From: Tetradesmus obliquus
Taxonomy: Eukaryota > Chlorophyta > Chlorophyceae > Sphaeropleales > Scenedesmaceae
Assembly: GCA_030272155.1 (NCBI GenBank)
Contig: CP126192.1
Span: 2,824,501 to 2,888,500, forward strand
DNA: 64,000 nt
Direction of reading: 5' to 3'
Shown here: one piece after another, positions 40,901-51,026 of the stretch
Layout: each line of letters starts with the position of its first letter
Numbering within the stretch: the stretch's first letter is position 1
The notes under the pieces: model-generated
Databases searched by the model: none
Told to the model about the DNA's origin: nothing
The model's input: only the letters and a program-made list of their open reading frames with translations
Program-made: the position numbers and the translations under genes

Positions 40901-42882
40901 ATGCATGCAATTTCAAGAGGCAATGTCATGTTGCATGTGTGCGCTGCACCTGCAGTGAGTGTCGTGCTGCTGGGAGCTGTCGCCAACACCGCGCGTGCGC
41001 ACGAGGCAGCAGCAGCCGGCGGCGCCGCCAAGGACACGATTGCTGGCGGCGTGGTCTTCAACTTTGTGTACCTGCTGGTGCTGAGCCTGCTGCTGGGCGC
41101 TGCCAGTGGGCTGGGCATTGCTGTGGCGCTGCGGCGGCTGACGCTGACGGAGGCGCACCAGGTGCGGGTGGCGCTGCTGCTGCTGCTGCTGCTGCTGCGG
41201 TGCTGCAGCGCTTGTGTTGTTGTCTTGTTGTATAGCGTGATGCACCATGGACTAGCCGCGTCTGGTGACGCAACAGCAGCTGCCCGGCGCACACACAACA
41301 CAAAGGCATTACCTGAGTTTCTGGTGCATCCTCTTTGTTCAGTTTGTATCTGACATGCTATCCACGTAGCTGCCAAGCAAACGTCTGCATGTAAGTTCAC
41401 CGCCCTCCTGCCTGTGTGTTATCTTCCTGCGATGTCTTCAATGTTCCCTGCTGCCGCCAGGAGCTGGCTGTCATCACGCTGCTGAGCTACTTCAGCTATC
41501 TGCTGGCCGATGTCACCGGCCTCTCTGTGACCAACTTTCACTCATGCTGTCTCAATTTTTCTGCCGCCAGGAGCTGGCTGTCATCACGCTGCTGAGCTAC
41601 TTCAGCTACCTGCTGGCTGATGTCACCGGCCTCTCAGGCATCTTGGCGCTGTTTGTGTGCGGCGTGGTGGTCAGCCACTACGCGCTGAACAACGTGAGCG
41701 AGGAGGGCCAGGCAGCGACACTCACGAGCTTCAGGTGAGACGCGATAGCGGGGGAAGTGAGCTTCAGGTGAGACGCGATAGCGGGGGAAGTGAGCGCTGC
41801 CTGGCATTCATGTGTGAACAGTGAAGAGGTGGTCCCCAGCTGGTGATGGCTGCTGCCAGCTGCGTGCAGCGTCGCAAGCGTCATGCAATGGCTCATTTTA
41901 TACAGCAGCCGCGTGTTCCAGCGTGTTGCTGTCGCTGCTTACAGGATGCGTTGTGCCTTGCGGAGGGCATCCTCTCTGGTTTTCTCGTCCCTCATAGTGT
42001 GATTGCACTGCCGGTGCGCCGCCACCTGTGCAGGACTGCCTCGTACCTTGCTGAGGGCATCATCTTCCTGTACGTGGGCATGGACGCACTGGACCCACTC
42101 AAGTGGCAGGTGACGCGCTGAGTCATTGTGAATGTCTTGATGCCACCTTGTCACTGTTACTAATGTTGTTGCAATTTTACTTTGATGTACAGTTACCAGT
42201 GCGGCATCTTTAGAGGCAGGTGGCAAGGGCTGCACTGCCGTCACAGCGGTTGCACATGCCGTTGCAACCTTACGGATGGTGCAACACAGCCAGCCAGCAA
42301 TATGTCCCTTACACGGTGTTGCCCTTTGCTATTGATCAGCCCTAGCAGTGCCATTGTACATTGTTTGAACTGCATCTACAGCGCCCCTCTGACATGTCTT
42401 CATCTGTCCTTGTGTTTGTTCTGGAACTTTCCTGCAGGGTGCCAATGCTGCCGAGGCAGTGTGGCTGGTGCTGGTGCTCACCGCGCTGCTGGCTGCTGCG
42501 CGGGCCGCTTTTGTGGTGCCCTTCTCTCTGCTGCACAACATCTGGTCGGCAGACAAGCTCAGCAGCAGAGACATTGTGGTGGTGTGGTGGGCAGGTGCGG
42601 CGCAGCGGCAGCACTGACAGCGTGTACGTGGCAGCGAGGCTGCTGCAGCTGCTCCACGTACCCTGCCTCTGCATGGTGCTGGAGCCGGACTGATGCCTAG
42701 AAGACTGGCGCTATGCCCATTGGCAGCGGCAGCGGCAGCAGCAGTGGGAGTGTTGCTGCATGGGGGATGAACAAGCATGGATCAGCTGGCCTGGTCACGC
42801 TGGGGCCCCCCTGGCACGAGTGGTACACATATGGCTGCTAGCACAGCACACGCCGCTGATGCACAGGAGCACATGCTGACCT

Positions 42883-42917
<35 letters not shown>

Positions 42918-43181
42918 GCTGATGCGCGGCGCAGTGAGTGTTGCGCTCGTGTACTACTACTTTGACGACAACCCCCGCCAGGTGCTGGACAGGAGCCGGG
43001 CCACACTCATCGTGTCAACCCTCATGGTGCGGCCAGCTGACAGGGGCTTGGGTTTTGTTGTTTGGGGTGCATGCTGGCCAACAAGCACATCCAGGCGCTG
43101 CGAGCAGCTGTTTCCCTGCATGCAGCTGTTTCCCTGGTCGCAATGCTATGCACACCCACGAGTTGGATTTGCCTGTCATGC

Positions 43182-43219
<38 letters not shown>

Positions 43220-44546
43220 TGGTGATGATCAGCATCCTGGGCTTTGGCGCGCTCACAAAGCCGCTGCTGGCAGCCATGCTCAAAGGGGAGCGCGAGGCCA
43301 GCCTGAGGGACCAGCTGCGCACCATTCCGCTGCTCAGGTGCGCGCGCTGTCGCACTTTTGACTCGGGTTTTTTTGCCGGATGTTGGGTTTGATAAGCCGC
43401 AGGAAAGCACACTGTGCAGGTCTTGATGCAGCCAGTGCAGAAGAAGAAGCATGGATGGGCTGTGATTTGGATGAGAATAGCGGCTGCTTGTGGCTGCGTA
43501 AGGTGCTGTTGGCTGTGCTGCTCTGCCACATGCTATTGATGCATCGTTCGTGCAGCACCAGAGCTCCTGCTCCATCCTGAAACTTTGTGCACAGGCGCCC
43601 TCGTTGACTTGTTGATGCGCAGTTCATACGGACGTACTCATGATTGTGTCGCTGCCTGCTTGCCTGAACTGCTGCCAATTGCCGTCCATGCAGCACGCTT
43701 GCACACAACAGCAGCAGCGCCAACTCCTTCATTGAGCAGCTAGACAACAGCTTCAGGCCGCACAGGGGCGGCCAGGCGGCTAGGCAGGGCAGCAACAGCA
43801 GCAGCAGCGGCGGCGGCAGTCAACATGGCAACGGCAACAGCAGAAATAACGGAAATAACGGCAGCAGGAGAGGGCCACCGCCAGGGGGCGGGGGCTCTGG
43901 TGTAGCTGGTGCTGTTGATAGTAGTAGGGGTGGCGGGCGGGTGTGGGGCGCTGTTGCTGGCGTAGCACGCAGCAGCGGCCGCATGTGGGGTGCTGCTGGG
44001 GGCCCTGCTGCAGCTGCAGCAGTACCTGCCGGGCCAGCAGATGGCAGCGGAGGCTTTGATGGCTTTGACGTCGATGGTGCAGCGCTACAAGCAGCAGAGG
44101 AGTATGACTCTGCAGATGCAGCTCTCATATCGATCAATGAGACAGGAGCTGCTGCTAGTACAGCCGGCGGTCCTGCCGGCAGCCGCAGTGCAGGCAGCTT
44201 GTCATTTAGCCGCTTCCTGCCAGGCCACCAGCAGCAGCAGCAGCAGCAGCAGCAGTCAGCAGGCGCGGCAGCAGTTGAGCTGCAGCAGGGCGGCCTGCAA
44301 GGGGCAGCAGGCGGCAGCAGTGCTGCCGCGGGTGGTGGCACTGTGCTTGTGGCCATGCGCCAGATGGGTGAAGCCTGGGGCCACTTTGACAGAGATGTGA
44401 TGCGGCCGCTGTTTGGAGGGCCTGGCAGCAGACCCAGCAGCAGCGAAAACATTGCTGGGCAGCAGCAGCCGCAGCCGCAGCCAGGCATGCCGCAGAATCC
44501 AGCAGGACTGGGGAGCAGCACTGCTGGCAGCAGCTTGCTACCCTGA
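37922..44546 (+). CDS. NHX: NHX-type Na+(K+)/H+ antiporter (CPA1, plant vacuolar class)
   Basis: Exons 37922-38013, 38259-38387, 38662-38670, 39186-39357, 40104-40230, 40956-41161, 41571-41734, 42034-42109, 42438-42594, 42917-43026, 43219-43337, 43694-44546. All phases close, giving 737 residues (plant NHX about 540). Diagnostic blocks: FFTWLLPPVIFYCG (amiloride-site region), GAIFAATDSVATLQVL, SLVFGEGVVNDAVSVVL (with the ND pair of CPA1 exchangers), FLYVGMDALDPLKW, WWAGLMRGAVSVAL and FGALTKPLL. The tail ends with WGHFDRDVMRPLFGG, a match to the vacuolar NHX C-terminus. These carriers move Na+ or K+ into the vacuole or endosomes in exchange for H+. The tail (454-737) is enlarged by Ser/Gly/Gln-rich sequence. 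The start is the first ATG giving the N-terminal helix; an upstream exon is possible. Confidence 0.93.
38630..38656 (+). repeat. (CTG)9 before the NHX microexon
   Basis: Nine CTG units then tgcag, then the 9-nt exon at 38662. Similar tracts precede the NHX exons at 39186 (39164-39181), 42917 (42886-42912) and 43219 (43185-43214). Confidence 0.85.
38662..38670 (+). other. 9-nt microexon of the NHX gene
   Basis: The bases gttcttcac are flanked by tgcag and gtgagt. They enter and leave in phase 2 and restore FFT before WLLPPVIF, matching the FF-IY-LLPP order of plant NHX proteins. Skipping it would keep the frame but delete three residues in a conserved helix. Confidence 0.85.
39300..39710 (+). 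repeat. Four copies of the end of NHX exon 4 with its donor
   Basis: The true exon end (39316-39360, GALGFALFKLE|gtgagg) is followed by diverged copies at about 39426-39484, 39541-39600 and 39668-39710. The first two repeat with the intervening DNA at a period of about 120 bases (shared aacttgcaa-type and atgagggtggccag sequence). Two copies keep a GT donor. Confidence 0.85.
39918..40047 (+). repeat. Two partial copies of the start of NHX exon 5
   Basis: gactgcctggccatgggcgcc-type sequence at about 39920-39950 and 40026-40047 precedes the true exon start at 40104. The spacers between them are rich in aaccc and ccttcaaccc repeats. Confidence 0.75.
40312..40356 (+). repeat. Copy of the end of NHX exon 5 with donor
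   Basis: cagcctggtgtttgggaagg…gacgcaggtgcgg repeats the true end at 40193-40236 (SLVFGEGVVNDA). One substitution changes GEG to GKG. Lies in the following intron. Confidence 0.85.
40581..40756 (+). other. Long imperfect hairpin in an NHX intron
   Basis: The arm 40626-40664 pairs with 40670-40709 over about 39 bases with few mismatches, around a 5-base loop. Weaker pairing extends out to about 40581 and 40756. It sits between NHX exons 5 and 6. It may be a microRNA-type precursor or a small inverted-repeat element; sequence alone does not decide. Confidence 0.7.
41461..41529 (+). repeat. Copy of the start of NHX exon 7 with acceptor
   Basis: ctgccgccag|gagctggctgtc… at 41451-41529 nearly equals the true boundary at 41561-41640. 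The copy codes ELAVITLLSYFSYLLADVTG but runs into a non-matching tail, so the downstream copy is the one that joins in frame to the rest. Confidence 0.88.
41726..41791 (+). repeat. 33-bp tandem duplication over NHX exon 7 donor
   Basis: gagcttcaggtgagacgcga… occurs at 41726 and again at 41759, giving two identical donors 33 bases apart. Use of the second would insert 33 bases (11 codons) in frame. Confidence 0.88.
41941..41988 (+). repeat. Diverged copy of the start of NHX exon 8
   Basis: caggatgcgttgtgccttgc…gagggcatcctctctgg resembles the true exon start at 42031-42075 (caggactgcctcgtaccttg…). Its frame is broken. Confidence 0.6.
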
Positions 44547-45478
44547 CCGGTTGTGTTACCGCGGGGGTCAAAGTTGTGCCTCCTTATGTACACCGTGTTG
44601 ATGTGATATCATTTTGTGAGATCATTTGGTAACCATGCCAGGGTGCCAGGCTGGCGCAAGTGTTCTGTCATGATGGCCCTGGGGCCCTTCTCGCTATGTG
44701 AGTACTCCGAGTACTCATAATGAGTCAGTATGTTGCATAATGCTTGCTTGTAATGTCTGACCTGCATGCACGCTGTAACTCTGTATCCTGTCACTAGTGT
44801 GTGGCGCATGGAGCATGCATGGTGAGCAGCAATACAGCCCTGGACAATAACCATAGACGTGTGTCTTGTTGAAGCAGGCCTTTTCTTATCGTTTGGCAAC
44901 TATTGGTGTGTTACAGGTGCTGTAGGTTCAATGCAATAATAGCTGTGAGCACTGCCTCTGTTGTTGCACACGTCATGGAAGCACCTCCTGACACATGCAT
45001 GCAACTGTCACATGCTGCTGCAAATAACACACACCTCCTAAACAGCAAGCCAAACACATCGGCAGTCACTACAGCTGCTGCAGTAACAGTGAGACGTACA
45101 ACTGCGCTTGTTCAGCGCAGCCCGCCCTGTGCGTTATCACACAGGCTGGCATCAGCCTGCTACCTGCCACTGTTTGCAGCCAAATTCCAGCAACGCATGC
45201 TCAGCAGCATGCCGCGCCAACAAGGTTGATGCACGTGCTGTGATCGGCAGCTGCTATGACAGACACCTGCTGCTGCGCTTGCGCATGCTTTCCGCTAGGC
45301 GCCGCAGAGCACAGCAACTGCTCTTGCTACTGGGAGCATGATGATTGCTGAGTATGCCGCTGCGTGCTGCTGCTGCTGCTCCCGCTGGCTACTCCGTGGG
45401 CGTTGCTGCTGCTGCTGCTGCTGCCGATGTTGCTGCGGGCTGTAACTTGGGCATTGCTGCTGCTGCTGCTGCTGCCGT
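44547..45478. other. Convergent 3' region of NHX and the C2 gene
   Basis: TGTAA, the usual green-algal polyadenylation signal, occurs on + at 44749-44753 and 44774-44778, about 205-230 bases after the NHX stop. TTACA at 44912 gives TGTAA on the minus strand for the C2 gene. No coding exon seen. Confidence 0.55.
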
Positions 45479-47337
45479 CTACTGCTCCTCCTCATCGTCA
45501 TCGTCCATCATCATTTCACCACCATCCAGCAGGTCCATCAGTGCGCTGTCATCAACCTCAACTGCAGCAGCAGCAGCAGGCAGCAACAGGGACAAGTGCA
45601 GTAGTCAGCAAAGGCCTTCAATTAAGGGAGGTGGTGGGCAAACCGCAGGACGACGCACCCCTGTTGATGGTGCGCCTCAATGGCAGGCACAACCTTCTGG
45701 ACGGCAGCACAGCAGCAGTGGCCGGCCGGCCTGAGATGCTGCCTTGCAGGATCGGCGGCACACACACTTCCTCTACCCTGCCGGTGCGCTACTGCAGCCC
45801 AGAGGCAGCTGCATCTGCTCGTAGCTATATTCATGCACCCCACCACCACTGCACCACCACCAGCACCACCAGCAGCACCAGCTCAATCCACATCACCCCC
45901 CCCCCTGGCCCTCACCGTCCTCCTTGCCGAAGCCCTTGGCTGCAAATCTGCCCCCAGGTACAACCAAACTCCCCACCACCACTGCGCCACCACTGCCGCC
46001 ACCACCAGCAGCACTAGCTCAATCCACATCAACCCCCCACCCCCCCGGGCCTCCTCACCGTCCTCCTTGCCGAAGCCCTTGGCTGTGAACATCATGTCCA
46101 CCTTGCCGCCCGGCACGATGAGCCCCTTGTAGGTGGGCTTGTTGATGATCAGCGCGGGCAGCAGGTACTCGCCTGCAGGGGGGGGGGGGGGGGGGGGCAG
46201 CGCAGGAAGAGAGAGATGTGTTACACACGGAATGAAACAAAGAAGGTTATGTGTAACTGCTAATGATATCAACCCGCTGGCTGTGCAACCGCTGGTGGTA
46301 CACGCGGTGGCGCTACCACCACCAGCCATGCGCCACAAGCAGCTTGCTGTACAACTGCTGACGATACAGAAACCACAGCAAGTCTCAGCAGCAGCAGCAG
46401 CAGCAGCCCCAGGCGGCCACTCACACTCGTCGCCGATCTGCTTCTCCTCGCCCTCAGCGCCCATCATGAACTTCACGAAGCACTTTGTGGTGGCCTCGTC
46501 AGTCACTGTGAACTCAAAGGTCTCCTCCCAGGTGGGGTCCAGGCCTGCAGGAAAAGGGATTGGTGGGAAGCCAAGCACAGCCAGCAGAGGGCACAGGTTG
46601 TGAGACAGTGTCGCTAGCATGGAAGTGTCCTGGTTGCCTGCGCATGTTGACTGCACAATTTTAAAATTGGAGTTTCTATGCATGCTTGCCGCAAAAGATC
46701 TGCTTCCATGCTGAGCATGCTGCTACTGTTGCATGAGCCGCAGCTGCATGCTGCTGTTGGACACAACTTCCAAACCCAGCCTGCAGCTCTCTGCTGCGTA
46801 CCCAGGCCAACAGTGGTCTTCTCCTCCTTGTCGCCGACCTTCACGACAACATATGAGCGCTGCTTGGTCACGCCATAGGCCTGTGCAGGCGATGGTAACA
46901 GGAGCAGGAGCAGCAATCTCAGCTGACAGGTTGCATCAGCATGAGTGCAGGCTGGCGCTGGTGCTGCGGGAGTGCTGGTCAACTGCTGCCATGAACTGAA
47001 TGTTGCAGAATACCCCTCCAGCAACGATTGAGACCACGAAACACTAGCAACTGCACTTGCTGGATTCAAGCACCTGCTGTCTGCCCTGCTTCACCACCAG
47101 GGTGCTGCATCAAGTGCTGGTTGTGCTGGTACTGCTGAAGGTGCTGCTGCGTCTCGCGGCAGCAGAACGTGCCAACACGCCGATTGCTACACATTTCTAC
47201 CAAATGTATCATGCTAGATCGGATGCTGGGCTAGCCTGTGGCGGCACCAACAGGAAGCATCTGCGGGCGCCCACCTTGAGGTCCAGCTTCTTCACGTTGC
47301 AAGAGGCAACTTCGATCACAAGTGTCTTCTCTGCCAT
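45479..47337 (-). CDS. Small single C2-domain protein with acidic tail
   Basis: Exons 47337-47275, 46880-46802, 46544-46425, 46172-46059 and 45561-45479, with closing phases, give 152 residues. The start MAEKTLVIEVASCNVKKLDL and the later DPTWEETFEFTV are the first strand and the central strand of a C2 fold. The usual Ca2+-binding Asp of loop 1 (SDPY) is replaced (KQRSYVVVKV), so calcium binding is doubtful. The C-terminus is very acidic (MMMDDDDEEEQ). Small plant C2 proteins of this size bind membranes or protein partners. Exon 46172 is preceded on the sense strand by an unbroken run of 20 C. I cannot assign a specific role. Confidence 0.85.
45838..46100 (-). repeat. ~137-bp duplication including a C2-gene exon end and donor
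   Basis: 45911-45943 copies the end of exon 46172-46059 (AKGFGKEDG and the gtgagg donor), and the flanking cca/ccg-rich DNA is copied with it. The copy lies in the last intron and even has ttgcag before it, so it could serve as a short cassette exon. Confidence 0.8.
46178..46197 (-). repeat. Homopolymer of 20 C on the gene strand next to an acceptor
   Basis: The run of 20 G on the + strand reads as C in the C2 gene and is followed by tgcag and the exon at 46172: a pure-C polypyrimidine tract. Confidence 0.85.
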
Positions 47338-48664
47338 TTTGAGATATAATTCGGAGGCGAAGCGTAGAAGGGGGTGAGAGGGTGGTGGGCGGGCGGGTGT
47401 GTAGGTTGTGCAGCACAGCAGCAGAATCAAGCAACGCTAGTTGCTTCTGCACAAAAAGGTAACGATTCAAGCAAGGAGCCAGGCTTTGTAGCGATCGCAG
47501 AGGATGGGAATCCTGTCACAAGGTCTGTCAGCTCTGAGGCTGTAGCAGCAGCCGTAGCAAGTGAACATTCAAAGCACGGCGCAGCCACCTCTCAGCAGCA
47601 CAGCTGCCTCTTGTGCATGCATACAAAGTATCACTGTCGACTAACGCAGTCCATACAACAGTGCTCAGCATCAAGCAGAAGCAGTGTATCAGCTGAGGTT
47701 GACTCCACTGCAGAATTGTTGACCAGCACCCTGCAACATGATCCACAACCCTTCAACGCATGCAGTACGGATATTCCAAAAAAAAAACCACGAATTGCGA
47801 CGTAGCAGTGGAAGTAGCGCTACAGAATAGCACATGCACGACACAATCGAACTGCCAGTTGGCCAAAGGCCCCACTGGGCCCATTGCCAACGTAGGGCTT
47901 GATAGACATCACCATTCGCACAGCACAAGGCAGCGCGCAGCCAGCTACATGAGCAAAACGCAGCAAAATGCGCGGCGCCATGCTGACCACCATACACTGA
48001 CAGATGAGGCGCTGCTGATGTTTGGAAGTCGAGAGCGCCTGGCTGCAGTGGCCCCAGGCAGCAAATGCTTTCCCTGTCAAGTTGCCTGTCTGCTGCCACC
48101 ACAACCAAACCCCTGGCACAACAGCTAGGTGCTGCAAAGCACGTCATTGCGGCACTGCGGTACAACAGCAACAAACCCTTACGACAAGCAGAAGAGCTGC
48201 TCAGCGATGATGAAGTGCTGGTTGCAATTGGAACTGCTTGCAGCTGCTGTGATGGCATCGCAATTGTACGCAGCTGCATGCTACAGCAGCACTGTGCCAT
48301 GCAGCACCTCCACCTCTGGCACCAGGATACACGGCACACCATGCAGTAGTAATGGCAGTACAACGGCACCATTGTGCCGCAGAACATGCAGCCACAGGGT
48401 GTGATTTTGGCCTGCTTGGGGTTGCTGCCAGTTTGTCCTGCGCCTGCTGCACGGAGAGCGGGGCAGCTGCAACGCCGCTGCGCAGCTGAGTGTTGGAGCG
48501 GGGAGCGGGAACAGCTGCATCACAGGCTTCGGGAGTGTAAACACGCCGAGCAAGGCAGCTGCTGCTGCCCTGCTGCGGCGGGCAGGGCCAGCCTCACTAG
48601 CGGAGCTGTGGCGGTGTCTGCTTCTTGTGCTGGGGAAGGAGGTGGCTCCAGCTGGCGCAAATCG
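47338..48664. other. Stretch between the C2 gene and PIG-P
   Basis: Both genes are on the minus strand; this holds the C2 promoter and PIG-P 3' UTR. Open frames in it have no domain support and no convincing splice partners. Confidence 0.55.
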
Positions 48665-50201
48665 TCAGCTGGGGTCGTGCTGCTGCTGCTGCTGCTGCTT
48701 CCAAGCGCGTGCAAACACTTGGGCTTCTTCCTCTGCAGGCCATGAGACAACAGCAGGCGTAAATACACCAGAAGTTAGCTGGAAGCTGCTGTTGAACACT
48801 TTGTGACACTGGGTGAGTCAACTGTTATCTGCCAGGGCAGGGTGCTCGCGCAGCAAGTTTGGCGCTTGAGGCACCGGTGATGCGCATAAAAACAGGCCAC
48901 TCCTGCTGCTAGCACCACCACACCGCGCGGCAGCTGTCATGGCTCACGACCTCAACTGTACGGCACTCCTTGCATGCCTGATGGTTACCGACTGTGCTGC
49001 ACTTGCTGCCCTCTCACCCACGTACCTTGGAAGCTGGCTCCTCCATACAGCACCCTGCTGGCCAGGTGTGGGGGCATGTGCACCAGGGGAGGGATGCTGT
49101 GCGTCGTGGATGCAGCAGCGCTCAGCATGCCCAGCTGCGTGATCCACTTGCTCTTAGAGTCTGCAGGAGGCAGCAGAGTTGGGAGGTTGAGCAAGTTAGG
49201 GTGTTGCACATGTGCCGCAGCAACACGCAGTGAATGAGCGGAGCTGTGGTGGCTGCAGCTGATCATGTACAGGCAAGGCGATGCAGGCTGTATCATGCAG
49301 CGGGGCGGTTCTTGAATGGCAGCTGCAAGCCTACTGCTAGGCAACCAACGTTTGGGCAGCTTGGCAGCACGCACCACAGACGGTTGACAGGGAGTCAGGG
49401 CGCGGCACACTCATCATATTGAGGCTGCAGCAGCAGCAGCAGCAGCAAAAGCAGAAGCAGCAGCAGCGGCAGACACAACTGTGTGAGATCCAGCAACCAC
49501 TTGGGCCTGGCAATACACAGCATTAACCTGCACCAGAACAGCAACTAACACTGTTGGAATGAACAATGCTCTGTGAAAAGCGCCCCCAAAACTTTCCAGC
49601 TGCCTTGCTGTGCGATTATGCTGGGACTGTGGGACAGTACCTCACCTCTCATAGACCCAATAGACGAACACCACACATGCAATCAGGTATGAGGGGATGA
49701 TCAGAGCCCACTCCCTGCAGCAGAGCAAGCAGCACCAACACTGTCATCTGACAGAGGGTCTGCAGAAATGCAGGTGTCGTGGCACAACAATATACACTGC
49801 TGCTGGGTGCGGGATCAGCAGAGCATGTCTGCTTATGACCCTCACCAGGCAAGCTGCCTGCAATCAAATACTAACAGCTGCCGCTGCTGCTGCTGCTGCT
49901 GCTGCTCACTTGTTGGGGTAGTATGTGATGCCTGCTTTGTGCAGCAGGGCCTCAGGTACAAAGGCCCAGAGGCAGTACAAGACTGCAAAAGAGGTTCGAT
50001 GTCAGCTCGATTGTAATGACAGTTGCTGGTGCATGTGAGCAGCAGCAGAGAACAACAGCACCAGTAGAGAGCTCGCGGCGGCAATGGCAGCAGTTGCGGC
50101 TCACCAAAGGTCACTGCTGAAGCGATCCATCCCACAAAGCCGTAGACCTCGACACTGCTAGCTCCACGTGACGACGCTCGCGGAACAGCGACTGCTGGCA
50201 T
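48665..50201 (-). CDS. PIGP: PIG-P, subunit of the GPI-GlcNAc transferase
   Basis: Exons 50201-50105, 49982-49910, 49714-49646, 49424-49375, 49160-49026 and 48732-48665, with all phases closing, give 163 residues, near the usual size. The PIG-P domain is clear: VEVYGFVGWIASAVTFVLYC forms helix 1, then the lumenal link ending HKAGITYYPNKEWALIIPSY leads into helix 2 (ACVVFVYWVYE). SLNMMSVPRPDSLSTV follows, then the family's C-terminal block ending ASRVLYGG. The last exon adds a short Glu/Gln-rich tail. In the ER membrane PIG-P joins PIG-A and partners in the first step of GPI-anchor synthesis, moving GlcNAc to phosphatidylinositol. The start is the only ATG upstream of the domain in that exon; a further upstream exon is possible. 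Confidence 0.93.
49428..49445 (-). repeat. (CTG)6 before a PIG-P acceptor
   Basis: On the gene strand six CTG units run directly into the acceptor of exon 49424-49375. Similar sense-strand CTG tracts precede C2 exon 45561 (45565-45579) and beta-helix exon 28184 (28193-28210). Confidence 0.8.
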
Positions 50202-51026
50202 GAGAATTCTTGGGATAGAGGCCAAACACGAGGGAGCTGCTGATCCTCACCGACATCTGTGAACAACTTGTCGATGACGTAAAGGCTGGAGCCCAAAAGG
50301 CGTAAAGTAGATTGACTGTTGAATCAAACAAGTAGGGTTCTGGCAGTGACACCGAGCTGCCCGGCGGCATGTCGGGAGTATGGAGGAGGAAAACAAGCCT
50401 TGAAAGCGTCCTATGCTATGTAAGTGAATGAGCATGATCCTGCGTGCCTGCTGAGAATTGCCTGCGAGTGCCTGTGCCTTGCCAAGGTCATGCGCAGCTG
50501 CTGCAGGCCTGCAACATGAGCCTGGGCTGGTTCACGTTGACAAGGCGTAGGTACTGCGCTACAGTTCCTTCAAAAACAGTTCCAATCACTGATGCACACT
50601 TTCTCATGCTTGTTTGGAACGTAATGACCAGCTGTGCCTTTGGAGCAATATGCACCGCAAGTGCTACCACACCACAAGTTGTTGTGACCGTTAGGTTTGT
50701 TTAATATGCCCGACCAAAAGCGTCAAAACACTTTCATGTGACTGAGTAAGAGTGCAGGCTAGGCGCTGGCTGCTGCTCCGATTCACACAAGTCAATGATC
50801 GTCAAAGCGTCAAACCCTGCAGACCAATTGTCACTCAGGGAGCAGTCCGATCGCCGTGGCTGTGATCGCAGATCACTGCCTGCCTTTGTTTGCGGCCTTC
50901 AACGTCACACTAGCAGCACTCCAGCTTGCTGGGCCAGACCAGACAGCTGAGTACTGTAGCGGTGCACCGCTGTCCGGGGAGGGACAGCGTGCTAATTATA
51001 TAAAACGCTGTTGTTTGGCCGTTTAA
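50202..51026. other. Divergent promoter region of PIG-P and the profilin-fusion gene
   Basis: An 825-base head-to-head spacer. Near the right end it holds a 14-bp palindrome, an inverted repeat and a TATA box, described separately. No exon seen. Confidence 0.6.
50958..51003 (+). promoter_or_regulatory. Palindrome, inverted repeat and TATA box of the profilin-fusion gene
   Basis: AGCGGTGCACCGCT (50958-50971) is a perfect 14-bp palindrome. CTGTCC (50970-50975) and GGACAG (50982-50987) form an inverted repeat around 6 bases. A TATATAA box follows at about 50997-51003. With a usual 25-30 base TATA-to-start distance, transcription would begin near 51027, so the in-frame ATG at 51051 may be the real start. 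Confidence 0.6.

Noticed and set aside
48985-49026. Read-through end of PIG-P without the last exon
   Set aside because: There is a good donor at 49026 and an acceptor at 48732 that closes in phase, so the spliced end was preferred.
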